Below are positions 1 through 6,194 of a stretch of 10,277 bases of DNA, in pieces. Position 1 is the stretch's first letter. Every line of letters begins with the position of its first letter. Below the pieces are notes generated by a model, which did no database searches, had not been told where the DNA came from, and worked only from the letters and a program-made list of their open reading frames with translations. This DNA is from Savagea sp. GTDB lineage: Bacteria; Bacillota; Bacilli; Bacillales_A; Planococcaceae. The translations under genes and the position numbers were made by a program. The stretch lies in assembly GCA_030152265.1 (NCBI GenBank), contig JASLHQ010000161.1, forward strand, positions 1 to 10,277, written 5' to 3'.

Positions 1-112
1 GAAATGAAAAAATGAAAGCGAATTGTTACAAGAAGTGGACGGAAAAAGGGGAAAACGAAATTATTATGTGGATTCCTCTTTTCGTTTCGCTACTTATGCG
101 GTACAATAAGGA

Positions 113-142
113 TTGTAAACTGTATCATATACAGAATAGAAT
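113..142 (+). promoter_or_regulatory. Probable sigma-A promoter of the cytochrome gene, with a palindrome in its spacer
   Basis: TTGTAA (113-118) and TAGAAT (137-142) make a plausible -35/-10 pair with an 18-bp spacer, placing the transcript start about 18 bases before the Shine-Dalgarno site. The spacer holds a perfect inverted repeat, CTGTAT-CAT-ATACAG (120-134), where a repressor could sit. A second -10-like TACAAT lies at 102-107 but its upstream -35 is poor. The promoter call is by inspection only; the palindrome itself is certain. Confidence 0.5.
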
Positions 143-166
143 CCTGAATAAGGGAGGGTAATCTGA

Positions 167-847
167 ATGAAAAAGACAAATCCTATCGTTCCTTACCTCA
201 TTACATTTAGCATGGGAATCTTATTAATTTTCTTCATGTCTTTAATTGGTGTTGACCAAAAGGCGGACATTGCTAAACAAAACGAGGAAGGCGAAAACGG
301 TGAAGAAGTTTCAACAGAAGACTTCGATCCAGCAGAGCTTGCTCAAGGAAAATGTATCTCATGTCACGGTGGAAACTTCGAAGGTGGCGTTGGTCCAGCA
401 TTAGCAGGAACATCACTTTCAGCTGACGAAATCGCTGACATTATTACAAACGGTGCAGACGGTATGCCAGCAGGACTCGTTCCAGCAGCAAACATGGATG
501 AATTCGTTGAGTACATTTTAAGCTTAGGTGCAGATGGTGAACCAGCAGCAACAGAAGACGCTGAGGAAGAGCCAGAAGCAACTGAAGAAGAACCAGCAGA
601 AGAGCCAGCTGAAGAAGAAGAAACAGCTACTGCAGATGCGGGTAAGTATGAAAGCATGACTTCATCATGTATCGGATGTCACGGTGGTAATTTAGAAGGC
701 GGAGTTGGTCCAGCATTAGTTGGTACATCACTTTCAGCTGACGAAATTAAAGACGTTATTAAAAACGGCGCACCAGGTATGCCAGGTGGTATGATTGCTG
801 ACGAAGATCTTGATGGATTCGCTGAATACATCTTATCTTTAAAATAA
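167..847 (+). CDS. cccA: Membrane-anchored di-haem cytochrome c (tandem c550-type domains)
   Basis: This protein should carry electrons on the outer face of the membrane, passing them to a terminal oxidase as Bacillus cytochrome c550 (CccA) does. Residues about 9-28 form one hydrophobic N-terminal helix with no lipobox cysteine, so it is probably a membrane anchor. Two class I cytochrome c domains follow. The first has CISCH at 63-67 with M100 as likely sixth ligand; the second has CIGCH at 168-172 with M205. The two 58-residue cores (63-120 and 168-225) align without gaps at 41 identities. Between them lies a Glu/Pro/Ala-rich acidic linker (about 121-158). At 226 residues it is nearly twice the length of the usual one-haem CccA (about 120), which fits internal duplication. 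The start is well supported by AGGGAGG at 151-157. It lies before trmK, as in B. subtilis, and is followed by its own terminator. The symbol reflects family and position; the di-haem form differs from the reference protein. Confidence 0.9.
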   Translation: MKKTNPIVPYLITFSMGILLIFFMSLIGVDQKADIAKQNEEGENGEEVSTEDFDPAELAQGKCISCHGGNFEGGVGPALAGTSLSADEIADIITNGADGMPAGLVPAANMDEFVEYILSLGADGEPAATEDAEEEPEATEEEPAEEPAEEEETATADAGKYESMTSSCIGCHGGNLEGGVGPALVGTSLSADEIKDVIKNGAPGMPGGMIADEDLDGFAEYILSLK

Positions 848-860
848 GAACGACAAATGA

Positions 861-892
861 ACCGTTAGTGAACTTTCACTAACGGTTTTTTT
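861..892 (+). terminator. Intrinsic terminator after the cytochrome gene
   Basis: ACCGTTAGTGAA (861-872) pairs perfectly with TTCACTAACGGT (875-886), and the right arm runs into seven T residues (886-892). It ends only eight bases before the trmK Shine-Dalgarno sequence. Confidence 0.93.
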
Positions 893-912
893 CACATAAA
901 AGGAGGCGCAAA

Positions 913-1605
913 ATGATGGAGCTATCAAAACGATTACAATATGTCGCATCCTACGTACCAGAAGGCGTACGTCTTGCTGATATCGGGAGTGACCACGCTT
1001 ATTTACCATGCTATTTAATGGAACGTGGCCAAATTGAATACGCTGTAGCAGGAGAAGTTGTGAAAGGTCCTTTTGAATCGGCAGAGCACAATGTTCGTGA
1101 ACATGGCTTTTCGGGTAAAATTGACGTCCGTTTAGCGAATGGTTTGCAAGCGATTCAACAAGATGATGCGATTCATACGGTGACGATTGCGGGGATGGGT
1201 GGCCCGCTCATCGCTCAAATTTTAGAAAGTGGCGAAAAACATCTTGCGACGGTCGAACGTATCATCGCACAACCGAACATTCACGCCCGTCCGATTCGCG
1301 AATGGGCGACTAGTAACAAGTGGAAACTGGTCGCCGAAGCAATTATGAAAGAAGATGGAAAGATTTATGAGATTCTCGTGCTAGAACGAGGGGAAGCAAT
1401 TTACGATGAAGATGAATTACAATTCGGCCCTTATTTAATGCGTGAACAAAATGAAGTGTTCATAGAGAAATGGCAACGTGAAGCAGAAGCGAAGCGCAAA
1501 ATTTTACAAGCGTTACGAAAAGCGCAAAAAACAGAAGAGAATGAACGTCGTAGTGAAAAGATTAAGCAAGAATTAGCAAATATTGAAGGAGTGATCGCGA
1601 AATGA
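913..1605 (+). CDS. trmK: tRNA (adenine(22)-N(1))-methyltransferase TrmK
   Basis: TrmK uses S-adenosylmethionine to methylate N1 of adenine 22 in bacterial tRNAs and acts in the cytoplasm. The N-terminal Rossmann domain shows the SAM-binding motif ADIGSDHAYLP at 22-32, a second family motif TIAGMGG at 91-97, and QPN at 120-122 in the position expected for the catalytic loop. From about residue 175 the chain is Lys/Glu/Arg-rich and helical, matching the C-terminal coiled coil of the family. The length of 230 residues is normal. Two adjacent ATG codons (913 and 916) follow AAGGAGG (900-906), with spacings of 6 and 9; either could be used. The stop overlaps the next start (ATGA, 1602-1605), so translation of the two genes is probably coupled, as in trmK-yqfO of B. 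subtilis. No separate promoter is obvious; see the finding on the terminator just upstream. Confidence 0.95.
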   Translation: MMELSKRLQYVASYVPEGVRLADIGSDHAYLPCYLMERGQIEYAVAGEVVKGPFESAEHNVREHGFSGKIDVRLANGLQAIQQDDAIHTVTIAGMGGPLIAQILESGEKHLATVERIIAQPNIHARPIREWATSNKWKLVAEAIMKEDGKIYEILVLERGEAIYDEDELQFGPYLMREQNEVFIEKWQREAEAKRKILQALRKAQKTEENERRSEKIKQELANIEGVIAK

Positions 1606-2720
1606 AAAAAGTGAACGGTCATCAAATCATTCAATTGTTTGAAACGTGGGCACCGAAGCGTTATGCGGAAGATTGGGACCCTGTCGGTTTACAAGTCGGA
1701 CAATTAAATCGTTCAGTAACGAAAGTGCTCGTCAGTTTAGATGTCGATGAGCGTATTGTTGATGAAGCGATAGCACGGGGAGCTGAGCTCATTATCGCTC
1801 ACCATCCCTTGCTCTTTCGTCCGTTAAAACGCGTCTGGACCGATACACCGGAAGGACGCATTGTGGAAAAGTGTATTAAACATGACATTCAAGTGTACGC
1901 GGCGCATACGAATTTAGACGTAGCGGAAGGGGGCGTCAATGATTTGATGGCAGACGCTTTACAATTAGAAAATACGACACCTCTTATGAAAAGTTACGGG
2001 GAAGATTTGTATAAGCTCGTCGTCTTCGCACCGCTTGAAAATGCGGAAGTGATTCGCCAAGCGCTCGGCGATGCAGGAGCGGGAGAAATTGGAGAATATA
2101 CGCATTGCAGTTACGAGATGACAGGGACAGGTCGATTTACACCTTCGGAACGTGCAAATCCACATATTGGTCATGCAGGGGAAGCAGAAGAAGTGGCGGA
2201 AGTACGCATTGAAGTCATCGTCCCACACTTTTCGAAGTCACGCGTCATGAAAGCATTGCTTCAAACCCATCCGTATGAAGAACCAGCGTTCGATCTCATT
2301 CCGCTAGCGCAACAGACGGACGAGAAAGGGCTCGGACGAATCGGAACTCTCGCTGAATCGATGACTTTGCGCGAGTTTGCAGAGCATGCGAAGCGAGCGC
2401 TCAACGTTCCTGCTGTGCGTATCGTCGGTGACGTAGAACGCTCTATTAAAAAAGTAGCGGTACTCGGGGGCTCTGGCTCTAAATATATTCATCAAGCGAA
2501 ACAACAAGGTGCTGATGTCTATGTGACAGGCGATATGGATTTCCATACAGCACAAGCTTGCGAAAAATTACATTTAGCAATCGTTGACCCAGGACATCAT
2601 GCGGAAAAAGTGATGATTGCGGGAGTTGCTGAAAAAATGGAAGCATTATGCCAAGAAGCGGGATATGAAGTCGAATGGTTACAATCTGAAGTGAATACGG
2701 AAACATTTACTTTCTTGTAA
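1602..2720 (+). CDS. yqfO: Nif3-like dinuclear metal-centre protein (YqfO/GTP cyclohydrolase I type 2 homologue)
   Basis: This belongs to the widespread Nif3 (NGG1p-interacting factor 3) family, which binds two metal ions at an internal site; its physiological reaction is unsettled, and database names such as GTP cyclohydrolase 1 type 2 are by homology. The expected metal ligands are visible: H67 and H68 in AHHPL, D106 in HTNLD, and H332 plus E335 in DPGHHAEK. The Nif3 domain is split by an insert (about 130-240) containing HPYEEPAFD, which corresponds to the PII/CutA-like domain seen in the longer Bacillales forms. Other conserved pieces are LGGSGSKYI (288-296) and TGDMDFHTA (309-317). The length of 372 residues is typical of the three-part form. 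It overlaps trmK by four bases (ATGA), with GAAGGAG at 1585-1591. No clear terminator follows directly; the next transcription unit starts with its own promoter at 2726. Confidence 0.94.
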   Translation: MKKVNGHQIIQLFETWAPKRYAEDWDPVGLQVGQLNRSVTKVLVSLDVDERIVDEAIARGAELIIAHHPLLFRPLKRVWTDTPEGRIVEKCIKHDIQVYAAHTNLDVAEGGVNDLMADALQLENTTPLMKSYGEDLYKLVVFAPLENAEVIRQALGDAGAGEIGEYTHCSYEMTGTGRFTPSERANPHIGHAGEAEEVAEVRIEVIVPHFSKSRVMKALLQTHPYEEPAFDLIPLAQQTDEKGLGRIGTLAESMTLREFAEHAKRALNVPAVRIVGDVERSIKKVAVLGGSGSKYIHQAKQQGADVYVTGDMDFHTAQACEKLHLAIVDPGHHAEKVMIAGVAEKMEALCQEAGYEVEWLQSEVNTETFTFL

Positions 2721-2725
2721 GGCAC

Positions 2726-2754
2726 TTGAAATAAAATCAGATGTATCGTATCCT
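2726..2754 (+). promoter_or_regulatory. Promoter of the riboswitch-Nudix unit
   Basis: TTGAAA (2726-2731) and TATCCT (2749-2754) are spaced by 17 bases, a good -35 with a moderate -10. A start near 2761 would give a leader of about 200 bases carrying the whole aptamer. A 6-bp inverted repeat, TATCGT (2744-2749) and ACGATA (2756-2761), straddles the -10; its meaning is unknown. Confidence 0.5.
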
Positions 2755-2776
2755 AACGATAGAATGAACTGGAAAA

Positions 2777-2877
2777 TTGTAGCTAGGGTTCCGCTCGTAT
2801 GAGGTCTGGACCGAGGGCTATCTCTTTCGCCATAATGCGAAAGGCACCTATTGACATAAAAGGTCCGAGGGGAAAGG
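2777..2877 (+). promoter_or_regulatory. ykkC-family riboswitch aptamer, probably the nucleoside-diphosphate (subtype 2c) class
   Basis: The leader of the Nudix gene carries the hallmark ykkC-family segments CTAGGGTTCCG (2783-2793) and CTGGACCGAG (2806-2815), followed by a distal segment ACATAAAAGGTCCGAGGGG (2854-2872). The expected helices can be drawn: GTAGC (2779-2783) with GCTAT (2817-2821); a CTC/GAG hairpin (2794-2803); a variable 7-bp hairpin CTTTCGC/GCGAAAG (2824-2843); and ACCT (2846-2849) with AGGT (2861-2864). ykkC RNAs include classes for guanidine, ppGpp, PRPP and nucleoside diphosphates. The last was described as a variant lying upstream of nucleotide hydrolase genes, and here the next gene is a Nudix hydrolase. 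Family membership rests on sequence; the ligand assignment rests mainly on gene context. Confidence 0.82.
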
Positions 2878-2924
2878 TTCAGCGTATTTGACATGCGCTG
2901 TTTCTTTCTTTTCGGGCTTTTTTT
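2861..2924 (+). terminator. Riboswitch-controlled terminator (expression platform)
   Basis: A long hairpin forms between 2861-2887 and 2893-2919 with loop TTGAC (2888-2892). The top is CAGCGTAT/ATGCGCTG, then a 2x2 T/T mismatch, then a continuous helix including several G-U pairs down to the conserved GGTCCGAGGGG of the aptamer. T residues run from 2918 to 2924. Because the left arm is the aptamer's own 3' strand, the terminator and the folded aptamer exclude each other. Ligand binding should therefore allow read-through into the Nudix gene. Confidence 0.8.
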
Positions 2925-2957
2925 GCGTTCATTCATCATGAGGAGGAGAAAAGTAGG

Positions 2958-3398
2958 ATGAAAATTGATCAAGTGTATCCAGGAGTCGCTGTCGTCATTT
3001 TAGATGAGACGAAACAGCAAGTATTATTGCAACAACGTGCAGATGTTAAACAGTGGGGAATTCCGTCAGGCCATGTCGAAATCGGTGAAACGGTCGCACA
3101 AGCAGCTATTCGAGAAGTGTGGGAAGAAGCGAATGTAAAAATCGCCATCGAACGACTCGTCGGTGTATATTCGGAACCGGCATCCCAAGTATTTCACTAC
3201 CCAGATGGTCGAGTCGTTCATTTTATTACGACTTGTTTTTTAGCAAAAATTGTAGAGGGAACGATTCAAGCAGACTGTAAAGAGTCGCTCGACATGCGAT
3301 TTTTCCCAATCGACCAATTGCCGACTGCTCTTTTACCGATGCATCCTCGCTGGTTACAAGATGCGCTTAGTGAAACGGAACGTGCTTACATTCGGTAA
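2958..3398 (+). CDS. Nudix (MutT-family) hydrolase
   Basis: Nudix hydrolases cleave a nucleoside diphosphate linked to another group, using a metal held by the Nudix box. The box GX5EX7REUXEEXGU spans residues 38-60: G38, E44, R52-E53, and E56-E57. The only departure is Asn (N59) for the second glycine, a change that need not abolish activity because the metal-binding glutamates are all present. The 146-residue length is a single Nudix domain with no extra domain. The start is fixed by AGGAGGAG at 2941-2948. The substrate cannot be read from the sequence. The preceding riboswitch, probably of the nucleoside-diphosphate class, suggests that it handles (d)NDPs or related nucleotides when these accumulate; that is inference. 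It is transcribed alone or reads through into the YgaP-like gene, as no clear terminator separates them. Confidence 0.93.
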   Translation: MKIDQVYPGVAVVILDETKQQVLLQQRADVKQWGIPSGHVEIGETVAQAAIREVWEEANVKIAIERLVGVYSEPASQVFHYPDGRVVHFITTCFLAKIVEGTIQADCKESLDMRFFPIDQLPTALLPMHPRWLQDALSETERAYIR

Positions 3399-3420
3399 AC
3401 GTGAAGAAAAGATGAATTTT

Positions 3421-3449
3421 TTGTATTTTTTGTGAAAAACGTTTATGAT
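3421..3449 (+). promoter_or_regulatory. Promoter of the YgaP-like gene
   Basis: TTGTAT (3421-3426) and TATGAT (3444-3449) are separated by 17 bases and make a good sigma-A promoter. Transcription would start near 3456. This excludes the upstream in-frame GTG at 3432 as start codon and supports GTG 3474. Confidence 0.6.
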
Positions 3450-3452
3450 GTA

Positions 3453-3470
3453 TATACGGAAGGGGGTATA
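3453..3470 (+). promoter_or_regulatory. Candidate CsoR/CstR-type operator overlapping the start site and Shine-Dalgarno
   Basis: TATACGGAAGGGGGTATA is an imperfect inverted repeat: outer arms ATATAC (3452-3457) and GTATAT (3466-3471) match perfectly, and the right half GGGGGTAT resembles CsoR-family half sites (ATACCC...GGGTAT). The left half lacks the C-run. Genes with this YgaP-like domain are often controlled by the persulfide sensor CstR, so the site is plausible but unproven. Part of the G-run also acts as the Shine-Dalgarno sequence (AAGGGGG, 3460-3466). Confidence 0.4.
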
Positions 3471-3473
3471 TGC

Positions 3474-3704
3474 GTGTTTGTCGTATCAGGTAAAAATTCA
3501 TTAGTTCGCCTACTCGTCGGCGTACTCGTTTTAACGAGCGTTATTTTAAGTCAACTTCATCATCCGAATTGGATTTACTTCACAGGATTTATCGGTTTTA
3601 TGCTAATTTTTTCATCTATTACAGGGATTTGTCCGATGGAAATGATGTTGAAAAAAGCAGGTGTGCAAGAGAAGAAAATTTGCGATGTGGAAACACATTC
3701 GTAA
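3474..3704 (+). CDS. Small YgaP-like (DUF2892) two-helix membrane protein
   Basis: The protein has two predicted membrane helices (about 9-27 and 33-50) followed by TGICPMEMMLKKAG, the Cys-Pro signature at the end of the YgaP transmembrane domain (DUF2892). Domains of this kind occur alone or fused to rhodanese domains and are often linked to sulfane-sulfur handling; the role of stand-alone forms is not established. The start is taken as GTG at 3474, because AAGGGGG lies seven bases before it and the promoter overlaps any longer form; this gives 76 residues. An upstream in-frame GTG at 3432 would give 90 residues. An ATG at 3470 is out of frame. The protein carries two cysteines, C53 in the CP motif and C70 near the C-terminus. 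No rhodanese, CsoR or sulfide oxidation gene lies nearby in the window. Confidence 0.8.
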   Translation: MFVVSGKNSLVRLLVGVLVLTSVILSQLHHPNWIYFTGFIGFMLIFSSITGICPMEMMLKKAGVQEKKICDVETHS

Positions 3705-3725
3705 CTCATGTATTTAAAACGAAAG

Positions 3726-3772
3726 AAAACGCCCGAGATGAAAGGAATAATCTTTTCATTTCGGGCGTTTTT
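3726..3772. terminator. Bidirectional terminator between the YgaP-like gene and ispH
   Basis: AAAACGCCCGAGATGAAAGG (3726-3745) pairs with the segment 3752-3771 around a loop AATAAT (3746-3751), with only G-U departures. T-runs follow on both strands (3768-3772 on plus; the complement of 3726-3729 on minus), so it can end both converging transcripts. Confidence 0.93.
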
Positions 3773-3778
3773 GAATGG

Positions 3779-4753
3779 TTATGAGTCGTACGGTTCGATG
3801 CGCTCAACAGGTGTTGGATTTTTAATTTTTGGTAAAATACGGCTTAATTCAAGTGTACTTACTGGTTCATGTGTACTTTCGTCTGCCGGATCGAATTGCT
3901 CTAAATATTTAATGACTTCACGAACAATCAATGTAGGTGTAGAAGCTCCTGCTGTTACCGCAACAGTTTCGATGTCCATCAACCACTCCGGTTTGATTTC
4001 AGAGACGTCAGAGACACGGTACGAGTTCGTATGAGCAATTTCGTGTGATACTTGTGTTAAACGGTTCGAGTTATTGCTTTTCGGATCTCCTACGACGATT
4101 AATAAGTCAGCTTCGCCTGCTTGTTCCGCTACCGCTTCTTGACGTACTTGTGTCGCGAGACAAATTTCTTGATGCTGTTCGATATGCGGATATTTTTCTT
4201 GTAATGCTTGCATAATGTGAGCAACGTCCCACTGACTCATCGTCGTTTGGTTCGTCACTAACAATTTATCGCTTTGAACCTTTAATTTTTCAACGTCTTC
4301 CATCGTTTCGACGAGATGAACACGGTCCGGTGCGACACCGATTGCGCCTTCTGGTTCCGGATGATACTTTTTCCCGATGTAAATGATTTCGTATCCTTCT
4401 TTTGTTTTCGCTTCAATTAAATCATGAGTGCTCGTGACGTCTGGGCACGTTGCATCAATAGAAACGAGTCCTTTTTGGCGTGCGAGTTCACGCACTTGTG
4501 GAGAGACACCGTGCGCTGTGAAAATGACTGTACCCGTATCGACTTTATTTAAAATATCGAGACGGTCTTTCCCGTCTAACGTAATGATGCCTTCTTCTTC
4601 AAATGCATCCGTCACATGTTTATTATGAACAATCATACCTAAAATGTAGATTGGACGTGGCAATGATTTATCGAGTGCTGCGTTACGTGCGATCACCATC
4701 GCATCGACGACACCGTAACAATAGCCTCGTGGTGAAATTTTAATAACTTTCAA
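3779..4753 (-). CDS. ispH: 4-hydroxy-3-methylbut-2-enyl diphosphate reductase IspH
   Basis: IspH is the last enzyme of the non-mevalonate (MEP) pathway, reducing HMBPP to isopentenyl and dimethylallyl diphosphate through a [4Fe-4S] cluster. Numbered from the TTG start, the three cluster cysteines are C12 (GYCYG), C103 (DATCPDV) and C198 (EICLATQ). The HPEPEG motif carries the glutamate corresponding to the catalytic E126 of E. coli, and [11 protein letters not shown] and AGAST form the diphosphate pocket. A GTG at 4762 is also in frame, but AGAGGAG (4768-4762 on the minus strand) overlaps that codon. The TTG at 4753 lies eight bases after the Shine-Dalgarno site and gives an N-terminus like B. 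subtilis YqfP, so a 324-residue product is preferred. Relative to B. subtilis order the gene is inverted, facing the upstream genes and divergent from cshB. Confidence 0.96.
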   Translation of the reverse strand: MKVIKISPRGYCYGVVDAMVIARNAALDKSLPRPIYILGMIVHNKHVTDAFEEEGIITLDGKDRLDILNKVDTGTVIFTAHGVSPQVRELARQKGLVSIDATCPDVTSTHDLIEAKTKEGYEIIYIGKKYHPEPEGAIGVAPDRVHLVETMEDVEKLKVQSDKLLVTNQTTMSQWDVAHIMQALQEKYPHIEQHQEICLATQVRQEAVAEQAGEADLLIVVGDPKSNNSNRLTQVSHEIAHTNSYRVSDVSEIKPEWLMDIETVAVTAGASTPTLIVREVIKYLEQFDPADESTHEPVSTLELSRILPKIKNPTPVERIEPYDS

Positions 4754-4761
4754 TCGATTCA

Positions 4762-4768
4762 CTCCTCT
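4762..4768 (-). promoter_or_regulatory. Shine-Dalgarno site deciding the ispH start
   Basis: On the minus strand AGAGGAG is followed by TGAATCGA and then TTG. The spacing of eight bases fits the TTG, whereas the upstream in-frame GTG begins inside the site itself. Confidence 0.7.
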
Positions 4769-4785
4769 AACATAATCGTATTTTC

Positions 4786-4814
4786 ATTATACATGAACGC
4801 TTCACTTCATTCAA
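4786..4814 (-). promoter_or_regulatory. Promoter of ispH
   Basis: On the minus strand TTGAAT (4814-4809) and a perfect TATAAT (4791-4786) are separated by 17 bases, a near-consensus sigma-A promoter. The leader before the TTG start would be short, about 25-30 bases. Confidence 0.8.
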
Positions 4815-4858
4815 AGAACGGATGCTATAAGCTTTTTGCATACATCTTGAGTGAAAGA

Positions 4859-4867
4859 TGTTACAAT
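4859..4867 (+). promoter_or_regulatory. Extended -10 promoter element of cshB
   Basis: TGTTACAAT has the TGn extension and a good -10 (TACAAT, 4862-4867), about 12 bases before the Shine-Dalgarno site. No convincing -35 lies at 17 bases; TTGCAT at 4836-4841 is 20 bases away. The extended -10 may compensate. Confidence 0.45.
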
Positions 4868-4892
4868 ATGAAAAGATTAAGGAGGCTAGACG

Positions 4893-6194
4893 ATGACAAC
4901 ATTTCAACAGTTTTCATTACAACCATTTTTACAAGAAGCCATTGCACGAATCGGGTTTGAAAAGCCAACACCGATTCAGGAAGCGATGATTCCACTCATT
5001 TTAAAAGGCAAGAGTGCAATCGGCCAAGCACATACAGGGACGGGGAAATCACATAGCTTTTTAATTCCTCTCGTCGAGCGCATCGATTCAGAAAAATCAC
5101 ACGTTCAAGCTGTCATTGTAGCACCGACTCGTGAATTAGCAGATCAGCTGTACCGCGCGTTAGAACAATTGATAGAAGGGACGGACATTCGCTCGATGGC
5201 ACTCATTGGTGGGACGGACAAACAGCGTCAAATCGCCAAGTTGAAAGTGCAACCCCACATCGTTGTCGGCACACCAGGACGTATTAAAGATGTCGTATTA
5301 GAACAAGCACTCTTCGTACACGAAGCACCGATGCTCGTCATTGACGAAGCAGATTTATCTTTCGATATGGGCTTTATTGAAGAAATTGATCAGTTCGCCC
5401 AACGTATGCCAGCGAATTTAGAAATGTACGTCTTTTCAGCGACGATTCCTGAAAAGTTAAAACCATTTTTATCGAAATATATGGAAAAACCAGAACATGT
5501 CCAAATCGGTCGTGAAAAATCATTGCGCGAAGGGATGCATTATTCATTAGTGCCTGTTCGTAGCGCTAACAAATATAAGAAGTTGCTCGATATTATGCAA
5601 TCGATGAACCCATATTTAGCGATTATTTTCACAAATACACGTGAAGCGGCAGATGAACTCGCAGACCAGTTAGCAGACGATCAAATTAAAGTAGGACGTA
5701 TTCACGGTGACTTATCCCCTCGTGAACGTAAACGTATGATGAAGCAAGTGCGTGACTTACAATTCCAATACATTGTCGCAACAGACTTAGCGGCTCGCGG
5801 AATTGACATTCCAGGGGTCAGCCATGTTATCAACTATGAAATTCCACAAAACACTGAATTTTTCGTTCACCGTGTCGGTCGTACAGCGCGTGCTGGTTTA
5901 GAAGGACATGCGATCACATTGTATGAACCGAAAGATGAAGAACTCGTCAATATTATTGAAGACCTCGGTGTTCCATTCGTTCATGAAGAATTAAAAGGTG
6001 GAGAATGGAAAGAGTTGCCGAAGCGCCATGCGCGTAAAAAACGTGAACGTCAAGATCGTGACATCGACAAACAAGCGCGCGCTTTCGTACGCAAACCGAA
6101 AAAAGTAAAGCCAGGATACAAGAAAAAAATGCGTCAACAAATGGATGATTTTAAACGTAAAGAAAGGAAGAAAACAAATCGTTATGGAAAATAA
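4893..6194 (+). CDS. cshB: DEAD-box ATP-dependent RNA helicase CshB
   Basis: This is a DEAD-box helicase that unwinds RNA duplexes with ATP; the CshB group is linked to cold growth and RNA turnover in Bacillales. All core motifs appear in order: the Q motif region (F21 to Q29), motif I AHTGTGKS (46-53, with Ser instead of the commoner Thr), Ia PTREL (78-82), Ib TPGR (127-130), II DEAD (151-154), III SAT (182-184), IV IIFTNTR (244-250), [11 protein letters not shown] (296-305), and [12 protein letters not shown] (326-335). The tail after about 375 is highly basic and would help to bind RNA. At 433 residues it is close to B. subtilis CshB (about 438), and its position next to nfo agrees. The ATG follows AAGGAGG (4879-4885). 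Its last 11 bases overlap nfo. Confidence 0.95.
   Translation: MTTFQQFSLQPFLQEAIARIGFEKPTPIQEAMIPLILKGKSAIGQAHTGTGKSHSFLIPLVERIDSEKSHVQAVIVAPTRELADQLYRALEQLIEGTDIRSMALIGGTDKQRQIAKLKVQPHIVVGTPGRIKDVVLEQALFVHEAPMLVIDEADLSFDMGFIEEIDQFAQRMPANLEMYVFSATIPEKLKPFLSKYMEKPEHVQIGREKSLREGMHYSLVPVRSANKYKKLLDIMQSMNPYLAIIFTNTREAADELADQLADDQIKVGRIHGDLSPRERKRMMKQVRDLQFQYIVATDLAARGIDIPGVSHVINYEIPQNTEFFVHRVGRTARAGLEGHAITLYEPKDEELVNIIEDLGVPFVHEELKGGEWKELPKRHARKKRERQDRDIDKQARAFVRKPKKVKPGYKKKMRQQMDDFKRKERKKTNRYGK

Noticed and set aside
12..161. A 49-codon ATG-started frame overlapping the cytochrome promoter
   Set aside because: No Shine-Dalgarno site is visible before it, it spans the predicted promoter and Shine-Dalgarno of the cytochrome gene, and its composition resembles non-coding sequence.
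364..657. Minus-strand Ser/Ala-rich frame opposite the cytochrome gene
   Set aside because: Low-complexity shadow of the repetitive acidic linker and haem domains, with no ribosome binding site or recognisable domain.
2777..2877. Guanidine-I, ppGpp or PRPP riboswitch as the identity of the leader RNA
   Set aside because: The core would fit any ykkC subtype, but the downstream gene is a Nudix hydrolase rather than guanidine export, amino-acid or purine synthesis genes. Kept only as an alternative.
3432..3473. Upstream GTG start (3432) giving a 90-residue YgaP-like protein
   Set aside because: The codon lies upstream of the predicted -10 and transcript start and lacks a Shine-Dalgarno site; GTG 3474 has one at good spacing.
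3569..4034. Plus-strand frames across the YgaP-like gene end and over ispH
   Set aside because: They run through the bidirectional terminator hairpin and antisense to conserved ispH, with no supporting start signals.
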